64,000 nucleotides of DNA from Siphonodentalium dalli (taxonomy: Eukaryota > Mollusca > Scaphopoda > Gadilida > Siphonodentaliidae): positions 141,254,351 to 141,318,350 of the forward strand of contig CP136062.1 of assembly GCA_032622095.1 (NCBI GenBank). The letters run 5' to 3'. The position numbers and the translations under genes are program-made. The number at the start of each line of letters is the position of its first letter. The stretch's first letter is position 1. Shown here piece after piece: positions 1 to 12,737 of this stretch. A model generated the notes under the pieces. It saw only the letters and a program-made list of their open reading frames with translations, had not been told where the DNA came from and ran no database searches.

Positions 1-496
1 TTTCTGGAGGTGCTGCAGAGTTGTGCAGGGCTGTGGCGTGATCTTATCGGCTGACTTTCAAGATGGCAGAGCCCATTAAAGACTTATTTTGGACTTGAAT
101 TGGGTGCGTGAAATTGATAAGTTAGTACTCCGGCACTATGCCAACCTGGGGAATGCACCATTCTACTAAGATCGCCGAAAATTTCAAAGAAATCGACCAT
201 ACCACTCCATAGAAACATCATCTGAACTACGCCCAATTGTAAATATTTACCTCTCGATTCAATACGCAACTATCGACGATAATCGAATACAAATTATTTC
301 GCCGTCGAGAGTCATTGCATTTAATTAATATATAAGAATGACGGTGCGTATTTGGATTAATATTCGTAACAAATAACTACTTTGAGCAAGATTATTCTCA
401 ATTTCTATTTGATCACCTTACCAGAGTGTTTCACATCACTTTAAATTAATATTTCAATAACCAATTGGGAATAGTTTTTATACGCACTTTTGAAAA
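1..496. other. No recognisable gene or repeat
   Basis: AT-rich sequence with no reading frame that resembles a known protein and no repeat I can pair elsewhere in the window. Short frames here are of chance length. Confidence 0.6.
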
Positions 497-519
497 AAAG
501 GCCGTATTATAGTATTGGT

Positions 520-1430
520 CCGTCCGTCCGTCCGTCCGTTAACCTGTTGTCCGGATGATAACTTTAGTTAGAGTGAACCAAAATTAGTAAAATTTGGTAT
601 GTGGGTTTATTAGCCGAAAAGTAAGTTCAAGTTGGAATTTAGGTTCCGCCCGCCAATTTTCACCGGAGTTATGCCCCTTATTTAATGTTTTTTGACTTAG
701 AAAATCCTTGAAATTTGTTGTCCGGATGATAACTTTAGTATAGTTTATCGGAATCAATCCAAATTTGGTATATTACTTTCTCCCACCAAAACACAGGTCA
801 AATTCGAACTTGGGTTCTGTCCGACCATTTTTGGCAGAGTTATGCCCCTTTTTCGACTCAGAAAATTCAGTTTTTTCATATGTTTTTTGGTTTCCGGATG
901 ATAACTCGATTTTTGAATGTTTATACGCAAAACCCGTTTTTTTGTGGATTACATATATCGAAATACAGCTCAAGTCCGAATTTCGTTTTAATCCGATAAT
1001 TTTTGCGAGAGTTATGGCCCCTTTTTTGACGTAATTTGACTTAGAAAATCCCTGAAATTTGTTGTCCGGATGATAACTTTAGTTAGAGTGAACCGATTTT
1101 AATCAAATTTGGTATGTGGGTTTATTAGGAGAAAAGACAGCTCAAGTTCGAATTTGGGTTCGTCCGCCAATTTTCACCGGAGTTATGCCCCTTATTTGAC
1201 GTAATTTGACTTAGAAAATCCCTGAAATTTGTTGTCCGGATGATAAGTTTACTAGAGCTTATCGGATTCAATGATAATTTGGTATATTACTTTCTCCCAC
1301 CAAAACACAGGTCAAGTTCAAATTTGAGTTCCGTCCGCTAATTTTTACCAGAGTTATGCCCCTTTTTTACCAGTTTCCGCCGACCCAAGAGAGGGCGTAT
1401 TTTGCACGCCCAGCGTAGCTCTTGTTCGAT
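520..1430 (+). repeat. Tandem satellite, about 171-bp monomers (five)
   Basis: The array starts after a (GTCC)n run. Five diverged monomers each carry TTGTCCGGATGATAACTTTA or a variant. The CCGG core lies at 551, 722, 894, 1066 and 1236, so the spacing is 171, 172, 172 and 170 bp. Each monomer also repeats 'gagttatgcccctt' and 'gacttagaaaatcc'. The array ends at 'gtattttgcacgcccagcgtagctcttgttc', which looks like an element terminus. It has no coding capacity. The class (satellite or the core of a mobile element) is not resolved. Confidence 0.9.
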
Positions 1431-2520
1431 AATATGAATGCTTTTTCTCCTCATTTAACATCCTGTAACACAACCAATTTGTAAATAAAGTTATAAGAAT
1501 GGTTTCGGGCAAGATTTTGAAGGGAATATATATAAAAAAAATAAAGGACTTTATCTAAAAATAGAAAATTAGTTAAAGAAATTACACCTCAGAAAATTCA
1601 CCCTAATTTTTTGGACATTTATGGACACAATTAAACAAACATTATTTGTGCTCATTATCAATATTGTGGATTATATAATGCATTCAATGTGTAAACAAAT
1701 TGTTTGCATTGGTTTAATTTGGCATAATCAATTTGTAAAACCAGGAAGTGCATATTATTGATGCTGCTTATGCTATTTTTGGACCGCGAACACGTGACTT
1801 GTTCCACTAAAACTGTGCAGTTTTGGTTGATTCCCCGGGACAGGGCAGTTACAGAATTGTGAACAACTGGACCACTGGCTCATCATGGGGTACATGGATG
1901 ATTGATACCTGGGTGTCTCTTTTTTTAACCCTGAGGCGGAGCCGATGTGCTCAAAATCATCATCCAGTTATCAAATCTCCATGTACCTGCAATGTTGACT
2001 TGTTTAAATTGTAATATGCCATGTAAAATTAAAGGAAAACTTATTGGTCCCTGGACACAATCTAGTCGGGGACCAAATCACATCATGTGAATGGGGTATT
2101 AGATTTCGTAAAATGGCAGTGATAAATGGTCATTTAGTAGTCCAAGTCTGCTCGTACGTAAACCAGCTAAAATATTGGGATAACGAGATGCAGTTATTAC
2201 GTACTAGAACATTATGATAGCATTTCTATGACACATTTACGCATTGGTGACCACCTGACATAAAACCACAATAAATGTAATCAAGTATCACAATTGTGAC
2301 AATAAACAGGTTTATTCCTTAGATGCAATGATTTTGATCTGAACACCACATACGTTGTCAATTGAAAGCGTTAATTTAATGTGAAAAAAGACGATTACCA
2401 CAGTTTTTACATATTTTTAAAAGAATGCGAACTCAAGTCACCTCACAAATTCACATCGGCATATTCCAGTCGAAATATTCAAGCACTCGTAAGATAAACA
2501 TTTACAACATCATGCGGTTG
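1431..2520. other. Unassigned intergenic sequence
   Basis: AT-rich stretch with no supportable gene. The open frame at 1823-2014 is short and unlike any family I know. I see no paired repeats. Confidence 0.5.
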
Positions 2521-2530
2521 TATTTATACC

Positions 2531-3115
2531 CCCCGCAACGAAGTTAGGGGGGGTATACTGGAATCAGCTTGTCCGTCCGTCCGTTCGTCCGTGGACACAA
2601 ATTTGTCCGGAGTTTTTCTCAGTCGTTTTTTTTATCAATTCCGTAAAACTTGGCACAGACATCAACCACCATGGGAACCTGTGCACCTGCGATTATGACA
2701 TCTGTTGGACTTTTTTTGGTGGAGTTATCTCCCTTTTTTCGACTTAGAATTTTTTTTGCAACATGCATAATTTTGTCCGAGCTTTTATTCCTACATTTTT
2801 ATGTCAATGTTTTTTAATCTTGGCACTGATATTAAGTACCATGGGAACCTGTGCCCCTGCGATTATGATGTCTGTCCGACTTTTTTTTGTGGAGTTATTA
2901 CCCTTTTTCGACATAGAACTTTTATTCCTAAATTTTTCGGTCAATAGGTTTAAGATTAGGGTTAGGGTTATGCACCTGCAATGGGAACTGTTATTTTATT
3001 ATTTTAACTAAATGTTTACTGACATGTGAAACATCTTAGTATTTTAAAAACACGGGGGGGGGGGGGGGGGGGGGGGGGGTGTATCCTTAGTCCCATTGGG
3101 ACAGTCACACCTCTA
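2531..3115 (+). repeat. gtccg-type repeat with two 170-bp monomers and a poly-G end
   Basis: It opens with 'cccccgcaacgaagttaggg' and a (GTCC)n stretch. Two monomers follow, whose 'atgggaacctgtgc' blocks start at 2671 and 2841, exactly 170 bp apart. A short telomere-like run (gattagggttagggttatg) lies near 2951, and a long G homopolymer occupies about 3053-3079. A related single copy with its own poly-G run is at 3898-4160. No coding content. Confidence 0.85.
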
Positions 3116-3120
3116 GTTTG

Positions 3121-3890
3121 AATTAATTCTGCCATGTATACCCAGTAGTTTGTCAATTGAAAATTGCATATATATTGGGAGACCATCCGTGTAAGAAATG
3201 TTTAACTAATAATTAATATAGGACCACTTACAATTAAAATGAACAGATAACAGTGATCGGATTTTGGAATAAAATAACAGCGTACATTGTCATCGATCTG
3301 TTGTGTATGGATGTACTCCATTGTTTATGGTTGTACTCGATTGTCAGCATAGAAGCCGAACATTGCCGAATACTTCGGCTTTCAGTCAGAACACTTCGGC
3401 TTTCAGTTTAAACGTAAACAAATCGATGTTAGTCCTAATAAACTGGAATATTCTATGCGTAATTTAACCTTATAGTTAGATTATTATACACCATCATGAC
3501 CATAAGATGTCACTCTTTTCAATATATATAGCATCAGGTATTGATTTGTTAGGTAAAATAAAGTAAAATTCCCGCCACCAAGTCTGGTCGTAAAATGTTT
3601 TATAGAAATGCAATCGGAACTTTCTTGTATGAACAGCATCTCGCTATCCTCGCTTAGCTGGTTTACCCACAAGCAGACTTGGACTAGTGATTTAGATGTC
3701 TGTCCCAGTGTAACTAATGACCAGAATCTTGACAAACATGTATATAATTTCAGCACAGTTCCAATATGTTGTAAATTATTTATGGTGCTTCAATGTATTT
3801 CTAAATATCTATGATGTTTGTGTATAATTATACTGTGTTGATGTCATTAATATGCTTTGTGTTCATTCATGACTACAATCCAGAACAAAA
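3121..3890. other. Unassigned intergenic sequence
   Basis: Open frames on both strands around 3484-3814 overlap each other and resemble no family I recognise. There is a short local duplication of 'ttcggctttcagt' near 3375-3410. Nothing else is supported. Confidence 0.45.
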
Positions 3891-3897
3891 TGGAATT

Positions 3898-4190
3898 GAT
3901 ATACCCTGTAATGAAGTTATGGGGGGGGGGGGTAATATAGTAATCGGCTTGTCTTAGCATCTGTCCATAGACGCAACTTTGTCTGAGCTTGTATTCCTAC
4001 ATTTTCAGTCAATTTTTATGTGTACCATAGTACCATTAACACTTTACGCATGGTGCGATAACTCAAACATTTTCTATCCAATCAGAACTGAATTTTGTAT
4101 GAAATTCTCAGCCCAAAATACAGATCAAGTTCAAATATGGGTTTGATCCGAGTTATGGCCCTTTTTTTTACGAAATATGTAGTAGTTTTA
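3898..4190 (+). repeat. Single diverged copy of the gtccg/poly-G repeat
   Basis: 'ataccctgtaatgaagttat' plus a G homopolymer, then 'cggcttgtcttagcatctgt' and 'cttgtattcctacattttc', match the opening of the 2531-3115 repeat in the same orientation. It is more diverged and shorter. Confidence 0.7.
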
Positions 4191-4457
4191 TATATTTTTT
4201 AAGGTTGAATTCCTTGTTCAATTTAACAAACAAAAATATTAAAAAAAAATAAAAATTCTCTCTTCACTTCAATGAAATTACTGCGACTCATTTAAACATC
4301 TACTCTGGAACCACTGTGTTGATTAATGTGACATATGGTGTGAAGGGGACTTGGATGGTAGGTATTCAGATCATTAAAATGTGACCCACCTGTCAAAAGG
4401 AGCCAGAGCTGGTGTCACATTTTCCAAGAGACCCTACCCTCCCCTCCTCCCTACCTA

Positions 4458-5243
4458 GAATATGTAGCTAGCATCGTCGCTTGAACTGTTTATGTCCGTG
4501 AGGGGGATTTGAGTATCTACTAGACGAGGGTCTTCCGACTCCAATAGATGCCAAATCCCCGAGCTCTATGCTGGACTTTGGTTTGCCCACATCATGGATG
4601 TTAAATAGTTTACTTGACCTCATAAATGTAAGGGCGTCATCGAAGTAACGAATGAAAAACTTAAGAAAATGACAGAATTCCCCAACAAAATGCATGTTTT
4701 GCGCAATGGGTAAATAAAATATGTAGCTGATGCTGTCGCTTAAATGGTTTATGTCCGCTCGCGCCTTGCTACATATTCTATATTATATCACATGAAACCC
4801 ATATTATATTTTATAAAAGGCCATTACATGTTTCCTTATCTAGTTATGAATAGGCGCATGCTACATATCACTTTGCATCACACCAACAAAATTACAGCAC
4901 CATGTCTTTACATTCAGTTCTCATCAACAAGACGATATTTAATGCCCAACGTGGGTAGGTTAGTAGCAGCTTCAGCAAAGATGTGTAACAAAAAAATGCA
5001 TGCATCAGAATTAATCACGTATGTTTGGGAAATATTATAATTTTAATATTGAAATTTCAAAAATACAAATCTACATATATCACATGAAACCCCTATTATA
5101 TCATTAAAAATTCATTACATATTTCCTTCTCTCAATAGTTATGAATAGGCGCGTGCTTCCTGGGTGGCGTGTGCAAATTAGTTACTTATCGTGGCGTGTG
5201 CAAATTAGTTACTTATCACTTGGTATCGCGCCAACAAAATGAC
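4458..5243 (+). repeat. Cluster of short direct duplications
   Basis: Three nested direct repeats. (1) 'atatgtagct...tttatgtccg' at about 4460-4500 recurs at about 4721-4758. (2) A segment of roughly 115 bp from 'tatatcacatgaaaccc' at about 4786 recurs at about 5077 with small insertions. (3) 'gtggcgtgtgcaaattag' plus 'ttacttatc' is a 27-bp unit present twice in tandem at about 5164-5217. Small frames within are not recognisable proteins. Confidence 0.7.
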
Positions 5244-5562
5244 TGCGCGTCTTTACATTGATTCAGGTGGATTAGTACTATTTTGAAAAGCCACTCATGC
5301 TGACACCAACACCAGACAATGCACAATGATTGCTTTGTTCATTAAAGTTAAATTATTTATCCAACTTCGTTGCACTATCGAAAATAAACACAAAAACAAA
5401 GAGGCAAATTGAGGGACTATATTTTGCGTGAATGTTTGAAACTAGTGGCGTATATAATACATTCGGGTTATAATCCAGTGCAAGATAAGAATATAGGTAA
5501 TTTATTGATTACATGTTGGGGAATCTTCCGCATAGTTTTATGATCTTCAATATTGCTTCTAG

Positions 5563-5785
5563 GAGAACGATATTATCATTGTAATTTAGCGTGATATGCC
5601 AAACAAAAGAGCTTTGTGTGAAGCTATTTGAAACGATCTCATGGTATGAATAACTTCAGTTCGTTGGGTTATATGAGAACGATATTATCATTGTAATTTA
5701 GCGTGATATGCCAAACAAAAGGGCTTTGTGTGAAGCTATTTGAATCGATCTCATGGTATGAATAAGTTCAGTTCGTTCGGTTGAG
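5563..5785 (+). repeat. 112-bp tandem duplication (two copies)
   Basis: The block beginning 'gagaacgatattatcattgt' starts at 5563 and again at 5675. The copies differ at only a few positions, for example 'aaaagagctt' versus 'aaaagggctt'. High identity suggests a recent duplication or an active tandem array of two. Confidence 0.9.
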
Positions 5786-7610
5786 TGGCAGTATATATAA
5801 AATGTGTTCTTTATCTGCTTTGTGGTATCCACAGGCACAAGATCTTTCACCAGCAATGAAGTTGCTCACTTTATATATCGTGTTTTAAATCGCCACAACC
5901 TTTTCTCAGCCGACAGTGCAACATATGCGTTGATCGATCACATATAAGAATATAAGTCAGAAGCTGGCACTTTGGAAAACGGATGACTTTTATAGTACTA
6001 GGAATGTATGTGTCTTTCTGCAGTCTAATAAATATCTAGACTATACGTCTCATTACTTTTAACTACTTCTGACGACACTGCCATTCTAACTGATGTCAGA
6101 GATGAAGGGGGGGGGGGGTCTCATTTTTTGTGAAAACTCATTAATATTAATGTATCCCAATAAGGCAATGTTTACCATTGCGATACACACAAAGATTTAC
6201 GCACGTGCGCCTTGCGCCTGAGGTCATGTAAACATGCAAGAGTAGTCACTCTTCCTCTAACCAATTTTCGTGCAATAAAATGCGCGTTTCAAGATTTGCT
6301 TCACTATACATGCATCATGCAAGTTTCGCCATTCAGATGCTATATAATAAAGAAAATGCAATGGAGATATAGCGCTAAGAACGCTATAATAAATAGTAAA
6401 TACTATTGAGATGAACCGCGGTCATGTTGCGTATTCTCCTTATTTGGAATACGAGCCTGACAATTTACAATATGGTTACTCAGTTGTAACGATCCTTATT
6501 TGGCACGTGACCTAATATCCATAGGTTGGGAGAAAATGCCAACCTGATTTAACCAATTTTGAATATCTTTGCAAATACAATTATATTATATATGTATACT
6601 TGGTCTGGATTCCCCAATTATGAATAAACGTACGTTAATTTGAACGACGTTATGTCAGTAAACGATACGCGACGCTAACTTGTAGTTTATACGATAACTT
6701 CATGAGATTGCAGTCAAATGCCGCGGGTGTGGCTTGTATGAATAAGTGAATATTGAATTTGCAGGAAGCTATTCATTAGTCAAGCAACGCATCGTTCGCT
6801 GTTCATTGGCTCGATTTCTCCCGTCTAATTTATTTAGACTAGTCTTTCTGTTAATGTTACTTCTCCAATAACGACATTTCGCACGTTGAAACAATTGTTA
6901 TGTAAACAAAACTGTTACAGTGATTTGTCAACAAATATCGCTAAATGTGTGGCAAGTTCAGTCCAAATAAGATTTTCAGACTGTCTTAAATGCTTTTAGC
7001 CTTTTCAATGTATACCATCAAGTTCTGATTAAACTTTAATTGATATCTTATTCGACTAATTGGACTTTTATCAGTAATTCCACTGTTTACATACCAATGA
7101 TTTTTACATGCGAAATATCATTATTGAAGAGTTATTAATTATGCAAATTAAGAACAAATTCAACCCACAGCCCCCTGGGGAAAATACCAGATATACCAAT
7201 ATATATACTGCATGTGACAAAAACCTCTACATTACGTGACCGTGATATATATACACGTAATAGAAAGTTGGAAGCAGGTAAGGTAAATAGCAAAAGCATA
7301 GATATATGACACTTTCTTTATTCCATATAAATTCATAATTTCTCCACGCTATGACAAACATGCATGCAATGAGCAAGATTTTTTAAATTATTCCTCGAAA
7401 CACATCGATGTTCCTATAGATCGTCCCACCAGTCTGCGATTGCTACTAACCGGGTGGGTCGTCTACGATCGTCACAGATAAGTTATCGATCCAGAGTTCG
7501 AAATCTGTAAATAAAAATACACCAACTGAAGTCTGAAAGGAAGAACAACTCTGTTCAAAATTACAGGACATCGTTATGACGTACACACTCGATCGTGTGG
7601 TATATACATA
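5786..7610. other. Unassigned intergenic sequence
   Basis: No gene is supported. Contents are AT-rich DNA, a G homopolymer at about 6106-6118, and short chance frames such as 6212-6409. I found no inverted or direct pairs longer than about 20 bp. Confidence 0.45.
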
Positions 7611-7618
7611 TTCTGGGG

Positions 7619-7832
7619 GGCATTGCTTCTTCGTCCGACCAACACATTGCTCTTGTATTACCAATGACAGTCTTCGACACTGATAAGCTATTAGTTAAAT
7701 ATAAACCTTATGCATTGTCACAGTGATAATGTACAAGGTTGATATTTAACTATAATATAGCTTATCGTTGTTGAAGACTTGTCATTGGTAACGCAAGAGC
7801 AATTTGTTGGCCAGATTAAGAAGCAACGTGGT
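7619..7832. repeat. Imperfect palindrome, arms about 100 bp
   Basis: The left arm (7619-7719) and right arm (7727-7832) are reverse complements with scattered mismatches. Examples are 'ttgctcttgtattaccaatg' against the complement of 'cattggtaacgcaagagcaa', and 'gataagctat' against 'atagcttatc'. The spacer is under 10 bp. This looks like a small hairpin-type MITE or an inverted duplication. Confidence 0.85.
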
Positions 7833-7839
7833 GCTTTGG

Positions 7840-9020
7840 TTCGAAATTCTAGAGGTGCTCACAGCGATGGTTTGTGCAAGAAATCGATGGGTGTAATATC
7901 GAGTGTGGCTCGATCGATCAAACACATTTACAAGTAACACGGTCGCAAACTTAGATGTCATTGCAACAAGAAAAATTGTTCTTCGATTTTGAATCTCGAA
8001 TTACACTGTTCAGACATCTCTTATCTCGTATTATCTGCAACTAATTGCAACAAAATGTTTCTTTGCAAGAATAAGTAAATTATAAACATACTTGATCAAA
8101 AAGTGTCGCGAAAAGGGAATTTGGTGAATTTTGTAAATTTGTTTAAATATTCAATTTATGGATTTTTCGAGGATATTATTACAAAAACTCAATTTCACAA
8201 GTCCTTCCATATTTATACCCATTGTAATTAGATTTTACCACCCTGATTACAGAACAGAAAACCACTACTATTTTTTTAAGTTATAGACTGCATGGGCTCT
8301 GCCGGGATGATGGATTCGTACGAACCCGACCTGGAAGCAGAGACCAGATTCTTTATCTGAAGTTTTAATGGACATGGCTCGTTAGAACCCCAAAATTACA
8401 GAATGTGGTAAAAGGTATCTCAAAACATTCATACACGGAAGATTTCCGAATGACGTTCGCATTATGTTCTTAATTAAGAGGATGGGTATTAGCTGAGTGA
8501 AATATAGTCACACATCATACGTATGAAAGTATATTCTTTCGGTATTATTTTCTTGGTTTAAGGATGATAGTGCCAAATATGTTGTGTTTAGTCGTATAGT
8601 TTTGTTTTATGGCAACCGCAACAGCTAGAGAATACAGCGGGCGTTGATTCACCCTGTATATAACAAAGACGTTGTGTACCGCGAAAAATGCCCCGACGTT
8701 TTAGATGGAACCTGCCACTATGTTGGTCCTGCACCAATGTGAAGATTATGTTGGTCTTTGTCCTGCACCAATGTGAAGTTTGTAGTGTTAGATGAATATA
8801 AGTATTGATTCATTGATTCCATATTTCAATTAAAATAATAAGATATTGATCCAAGAAGGTAGATTATTGTCAAGGGTATCGTAAACCTTTATGGAGAGTG
8901 TGAGCGTGGACACTAATCTTGGGCTTCTCACACTGTTGCACATCGATAAATGTCAAGACGTGTCACAGACACCCTCGCAGTAACAAGAAAAACAAAATCT
9001 CAATTTCAAACTAACAATTT
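7840..9020. other. Unassigned intergenic sequence
   Basis: No gene or large repeat seen. A small direct duplication of 'tgttggtc' with 'ctgcaccaatgtgaag' lies at about 8713-8777. Confidence 0.45.
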
Positions 9021-9029
9021 GAAGGGGAA

Positions 9030-9832
9030 AATTATTATCCTCTATAACCAATGTATGATATATTTCTATAACAAGGCCTGTTCGATCACCCTTCACGGTA
9101 TGAAAGATACATTCTAATTATGTAAAAAAAAAGAGGACTGGTTTAAAAAAAAAAAAAAAAAAATTTTCAAGGCTGGTCATTGGATAGTTTTAATGGAAGT
9201 ATTTGCAACACACGCAATACATTATCTAACTCTTGAAGCCAACTGGGGTATGCGCTCAATTTACAATATGAAATCATGAATTTCCGCGAGAATATATATC
9301 AAACATTTTTCATTGTCATTTAGTTTTTTGTGGCCATTTGCAGAACTATTTAGTTGTTGTGTGAAGGACCAATACAATATAAAACAACATACATATTATT
9401 CATCCAGGTATGCAATAAGCTGACAGACATGAGCACTCAATACCTATTCATCTTTTCAGATATTATGTTGTTTTATGATGACTAGCTTTTCCAAAAACAA
9501 AAAAAATAGTTCTGCAAATGGCAGCCGAGAAACTAAAATATGCTATGAAAAATGTTTTCTGTATTTTCTCCCAGACATTCATGATTTCAGATAGTAAACT
9601 GAGCGCATACCCTAGTTACCATGGGTTCGTAAGCTAGATAACATGGTGAGTTGTTTCTAATATTTTCTGTCAAACTCTCCCATGACCAGTCTTGAAAATG
9701 TGTTTTAATTTTATTTAAACCTCTCTTCTTTCTTTTTTTTTTACATAATTCCAACGTATCACTCATATTGTGAGGGTGAACAGATGTTGTTATAGTACTA
9801 TAGCATACATTTGTTTTTAACGATAATTACTT
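9030..9832. mobile_element. Foldback (palindromic) element, arms about 390 bp
   Basis: The two halves are reverse complements across about 800 bp. Matched blocks include 'ggggtatgcgctcaatttac' (left) with 'gtaaactgagcgcataccct' (right), 'atttgcagaactat' with 'atagttctgcaaat', and 'taaaacaacata' with 'tatgttgttttat'. Both halves carry an A/T homopolymer at matching positions (9122-9165 and about 9730-9745). Homology reaches out to 'aatgtatgatat' and 'atagcatacatt'. There is no open frame, so I read it as a non-autonomous foldback element or MITE. Target duplications are not clear. Confidence 0.8.
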
Positions 9833-9933
9833 TTTCTGAATGCTTTATTTACTCAATCATGAATTAACATGAAATTAGAGATGAATGTGAACATATATAC
9901 ACTATTTACAACATAGTCATGCAGTCATAGTCG

Positions 9934-10132
9934 CATCATCATCATCATCATCACCATCATCATCATTATCATCACCAATATCATGCAATCATCATAATCG
10001 TCAACTACTCGTCATTTCATCATCGTCATTCATCACCATCGTCCTCATCCTCATCGTCACCATCATCATCGTCGTCATTATCAGCATCACCTTTGTTATC
10101 ATCATCATCGTCATCATCAACACCATCATCTT
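9934..10132 (+). repeat. CAT/TCA trinucleotide microsatellite
   Basis: Two blocks of imperfect (CAT)n/(ATC)n, 9934-10015 and 10018-10132, with CAC, GTC and TCG variants. Confidence 0.95.
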
Positions 10133-10209
10133 CAAATTGCAAAAGTCGTAAAGTTTGGTTATAGAAGAGTAACGGGACAGCTGTTGTGGACCGAGAAGAC
10201 TTAGTCTAC

Positions 10210-10780
10210 ATATAATGGCAACGTAACTGCATACATTGACTAACTTACCACATATTTTGTCAAAGTAACTTTACATATGTTGACAACGTAGTTGCAAATA
10301 TTGTCAAAGTAATTGCACATATTGACAAAGTACCTGCATATAATGGAAAAGTAGTTGAATATATTGACTAACTAACCGCATATACATGTATTGACAAATT
10401 AGCTGCATATAGTGGCAAAGTAGTTGCATATTCTGTAAAAGCAATTGCACATTTTGACAAAGTAAATGCATATGTTGACTAACTAACTAACCGCATATAT
10501 TTACAAAGCTGCATATATTGACTAACTAACCAAATTAATGGACAAAATAGCTGCATATGTTGACCAACTAACCACATATATTGATAACGTAGCTGCATAC
10601 AATTGCAAAGTAGCTGCATATATTGACTTAACTAACCACATATATTGACAAATTAGCTGCATATATTGTCTAACTAACCTCTTGTATTGACAAAGCAGCT
10701 GCATATAATTGCAAATAGGCTGCATCTATTGACTAACTAACCACATATATTGACATATTAACCGGATATATTGCTTGACA
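10210..10780 (+). repeat. Minisatellite, about 20-22 bp units
   Basis: Alternating variants of 'catatattgactaactaacc' and 'catatattgacaaagtagctg' fill the interval. The minus-strand frame at 10522-10725 is a by-product of the repeat (MQLICQYM-type repeats), not a gene. Confidence 0.9.
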
Positions 10781-10987
10781 TAAGGCAGCTATGGCGTACC
10801 ATCTCAACGCATTTGCATAGCAATCCTCGCTATCAGCACACTGCCTGACCCATTTTAATCATGAATGGTATACAGGTCTACATTTGACCTGGAGGGGTTC
10901 GGATATGATATATACCAAGAACTCGGTACGCTGTTATTCTTGAGAAATGCTCAAGAATTGAATAATGTTCTGAAATTACCCGCCCCC

Positions 10988-11485
10988 TCCAGGGACCATG
11001 TTTTAATTGCTCCTCATGGGGGAGGGGGCATATTTTAATTATTCCTAATTGGACCATATTTTAATTGACCCTCATGGGACTATATTTTATTTAACCTCAA
11101 TGGAACCGTAGTTTAATCAACACTAATGACACAATATTGTAATTTTAATTAATCCACATACTGGGACCATATTTTAACTTGAATTAACTCTCATGTTACC
11201 ATATTTTAATTGACCTTCATGGGACCATATTTCAATTACCCCCCCCCCCCCCCCCCCCCCCATGGGTTCATATTTTTAAATTAATATTGTTTTTTATTAA
11301 CCTTCATCGGACCATATGTTATTTAACACTAATGGGGACCTATTTTATTTAACCCTCATGCGACCATATTTTAAATTACCCTCATCGGACCTTATTTTAA
11401 TGAACCCTCTCTGAATGTGACCATATTTCAATTAGCCCTCATGAAACCATACATGTATTTTAACTAACCTTCACGGGAGGCCATA
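10988..11485 (+). repeat. Degenerate minisatellite, about 26-bp units
   Basis: Many variants of 'gggaccatattttaattgac' followed by 'cctcat' recur about every 25-30 bp, interrupted by a C homopolymer at about 11239-11260. Confidence 0.9.
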
Positions 11486-11599
11486 TTTTCAAAGCTGATA
11501 TCAGGAGTGCATTACCTGAGGCCATTCTTAGATCAGCATTACGCCCACTTAGGGTGTATATTGGCAAGTATATCTGACTCTGTCGTAGGAGGTGATGGA

Positions 11600-11905
11600 C
11601 TAAATGTGATTAAAACGTACTCGGTATTTGCGTAATTGGATGTACTAAATGTGATTAGAAACGTACTCGGTGTTTGTATACATGAACCATGTGACGAAGA
11701 TCGAGAGTTTTGGCCTGATTATTATTCTGCAAGCTATTTCATGCACTATTCAGACAGCTATTTCAAACGAAGTTATAACAGGTATTTGCGTAATTGTATG
11801 GACTAATTGTGATTAGAAACGTACATGGTATTTGCGTACTTGTACAATGTAACGATGATCAAGGGCTTTTGGCCTCATTATTATTCTGCATACTAGTTCA
11901 TACCT
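11600..11905 (+). repeat. Local tandem duplications
   Basis: 'gtgattagaaacgtac' with '(t/c)ggtatttgcgta' recurs three times (about 11607, 11649, 11810). 'ttttggcct(g/c)attattattc' recurs at about 11708 and 11868. This suggests a duplicated segment of about 150 bp that has diverged. Confidence 0.7.
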
Positions 11906-12218
11906 CTATTTCAATAGAAATTAGAACAAATAACAAAGAAAATATACATACATTGGTGTATCAATGCAATGGCCGTTGCATATTTCAACCAATTGGAACG
12001 TATGCGCCCTTTGGTGTTAAAATATTTGAAATTAAACTTTAGTTTGGCACGTCAGATTTCTAAAACGTTTTCACTTCCTTTCTCACCAAGTGCACAGTAT
12101 ACACACATACAACAAATGTCACATATAATCAACTACATGCATAGCCGTTACCTATATACATATTTTTCACAATCACTACATTAAAGTTACAATATATTTG
12201 ATATATGCATAATAATGT

Positions 12219-12707
12219 GATCTTGAGGGCGTTGCCATTTCTGACTATGGATTCTTGTTACGCGCGCCGCGTGTATAACTGGTGGCGATATACTCGTTAC
12301 CCGTGGGGGCTGACATTATCAATGGGTGATATATTTATAGAATGGGAATTTTTGAGATGATTAAAAGTCAAACTGCGAGCTGGAGGCCGATTCCAGTAAA
12401 AGGTGTAGTTGGGGAATTTAATTTCGTTTATTGTCGTTAATCATGGGCAATGTTGATTAATGTTGATTTTTGGTTTGTGATAAACTATATGTCAATTACA
12501 AATCATTGTGGTTGTGGTCGGAAACGATCGAGTCGGCCGCCGGTTCGTTAATTAGGTGCTGGAAAACATAAGAATCCGTCCCTTGTGTACAAATTATTGC
12601 AGAATATAAACGATCTATATCAAAGAAAGTTAAATGCGGAGACAAATTTGTGTTATCTAGTGTAAACGGGGTTGTTATTGTTATTTTAACGGAATTCTGA
12701 GAATGGT
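12219..12707 (+). repeat. Dispersed 0.5-kb repeat, copy 1 (blocks A to E)
   Basis: Shares ordered blocks with 50150-50660 (opposite strand). Block A is 'gatcttgagggcgttgcc' to 'cttgttacgcgcgcc'. Block B is 'agaatgggaatttttg'. Block C is 'tgatttttggtttgtgataa'. Block D is 'gtcggccgccggttcg'. Block E is 'attttaacggaattctga'. In the 50-kb copy E is followed at once by 'tttggtcattcgcaaaacca' (block F). Here F is found only at about 13700, after a LINE insertion. Frames inside are not recognisable proteins. Confidence 0.8.
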
Positions 12708-12737
12708 GGACCACAATATCTAAATCAAGCAAGTACG

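Noticed and set aside
2945..2970. TTAGGG telomere remnant
   Set aside because: Only about two and a half copies inside a satellite monomer; too short to claim a telomere relic.
4468..4695. 75-codon minus-strand frame
   Set aside because: No domain recognised; lies between two copies of a local duplication.
9934..10132. Possible CRISPR-like or regulatory array
   Set aside because: Plain CAT/TCA microsatellite in a eukaryotic genome; no spacers.
10522..10725. Minus-strand frame with repeated MQLICQYM-like text
   Set aside because: It is the translation of the 20-22 bp minisatellite, not a protein gene.
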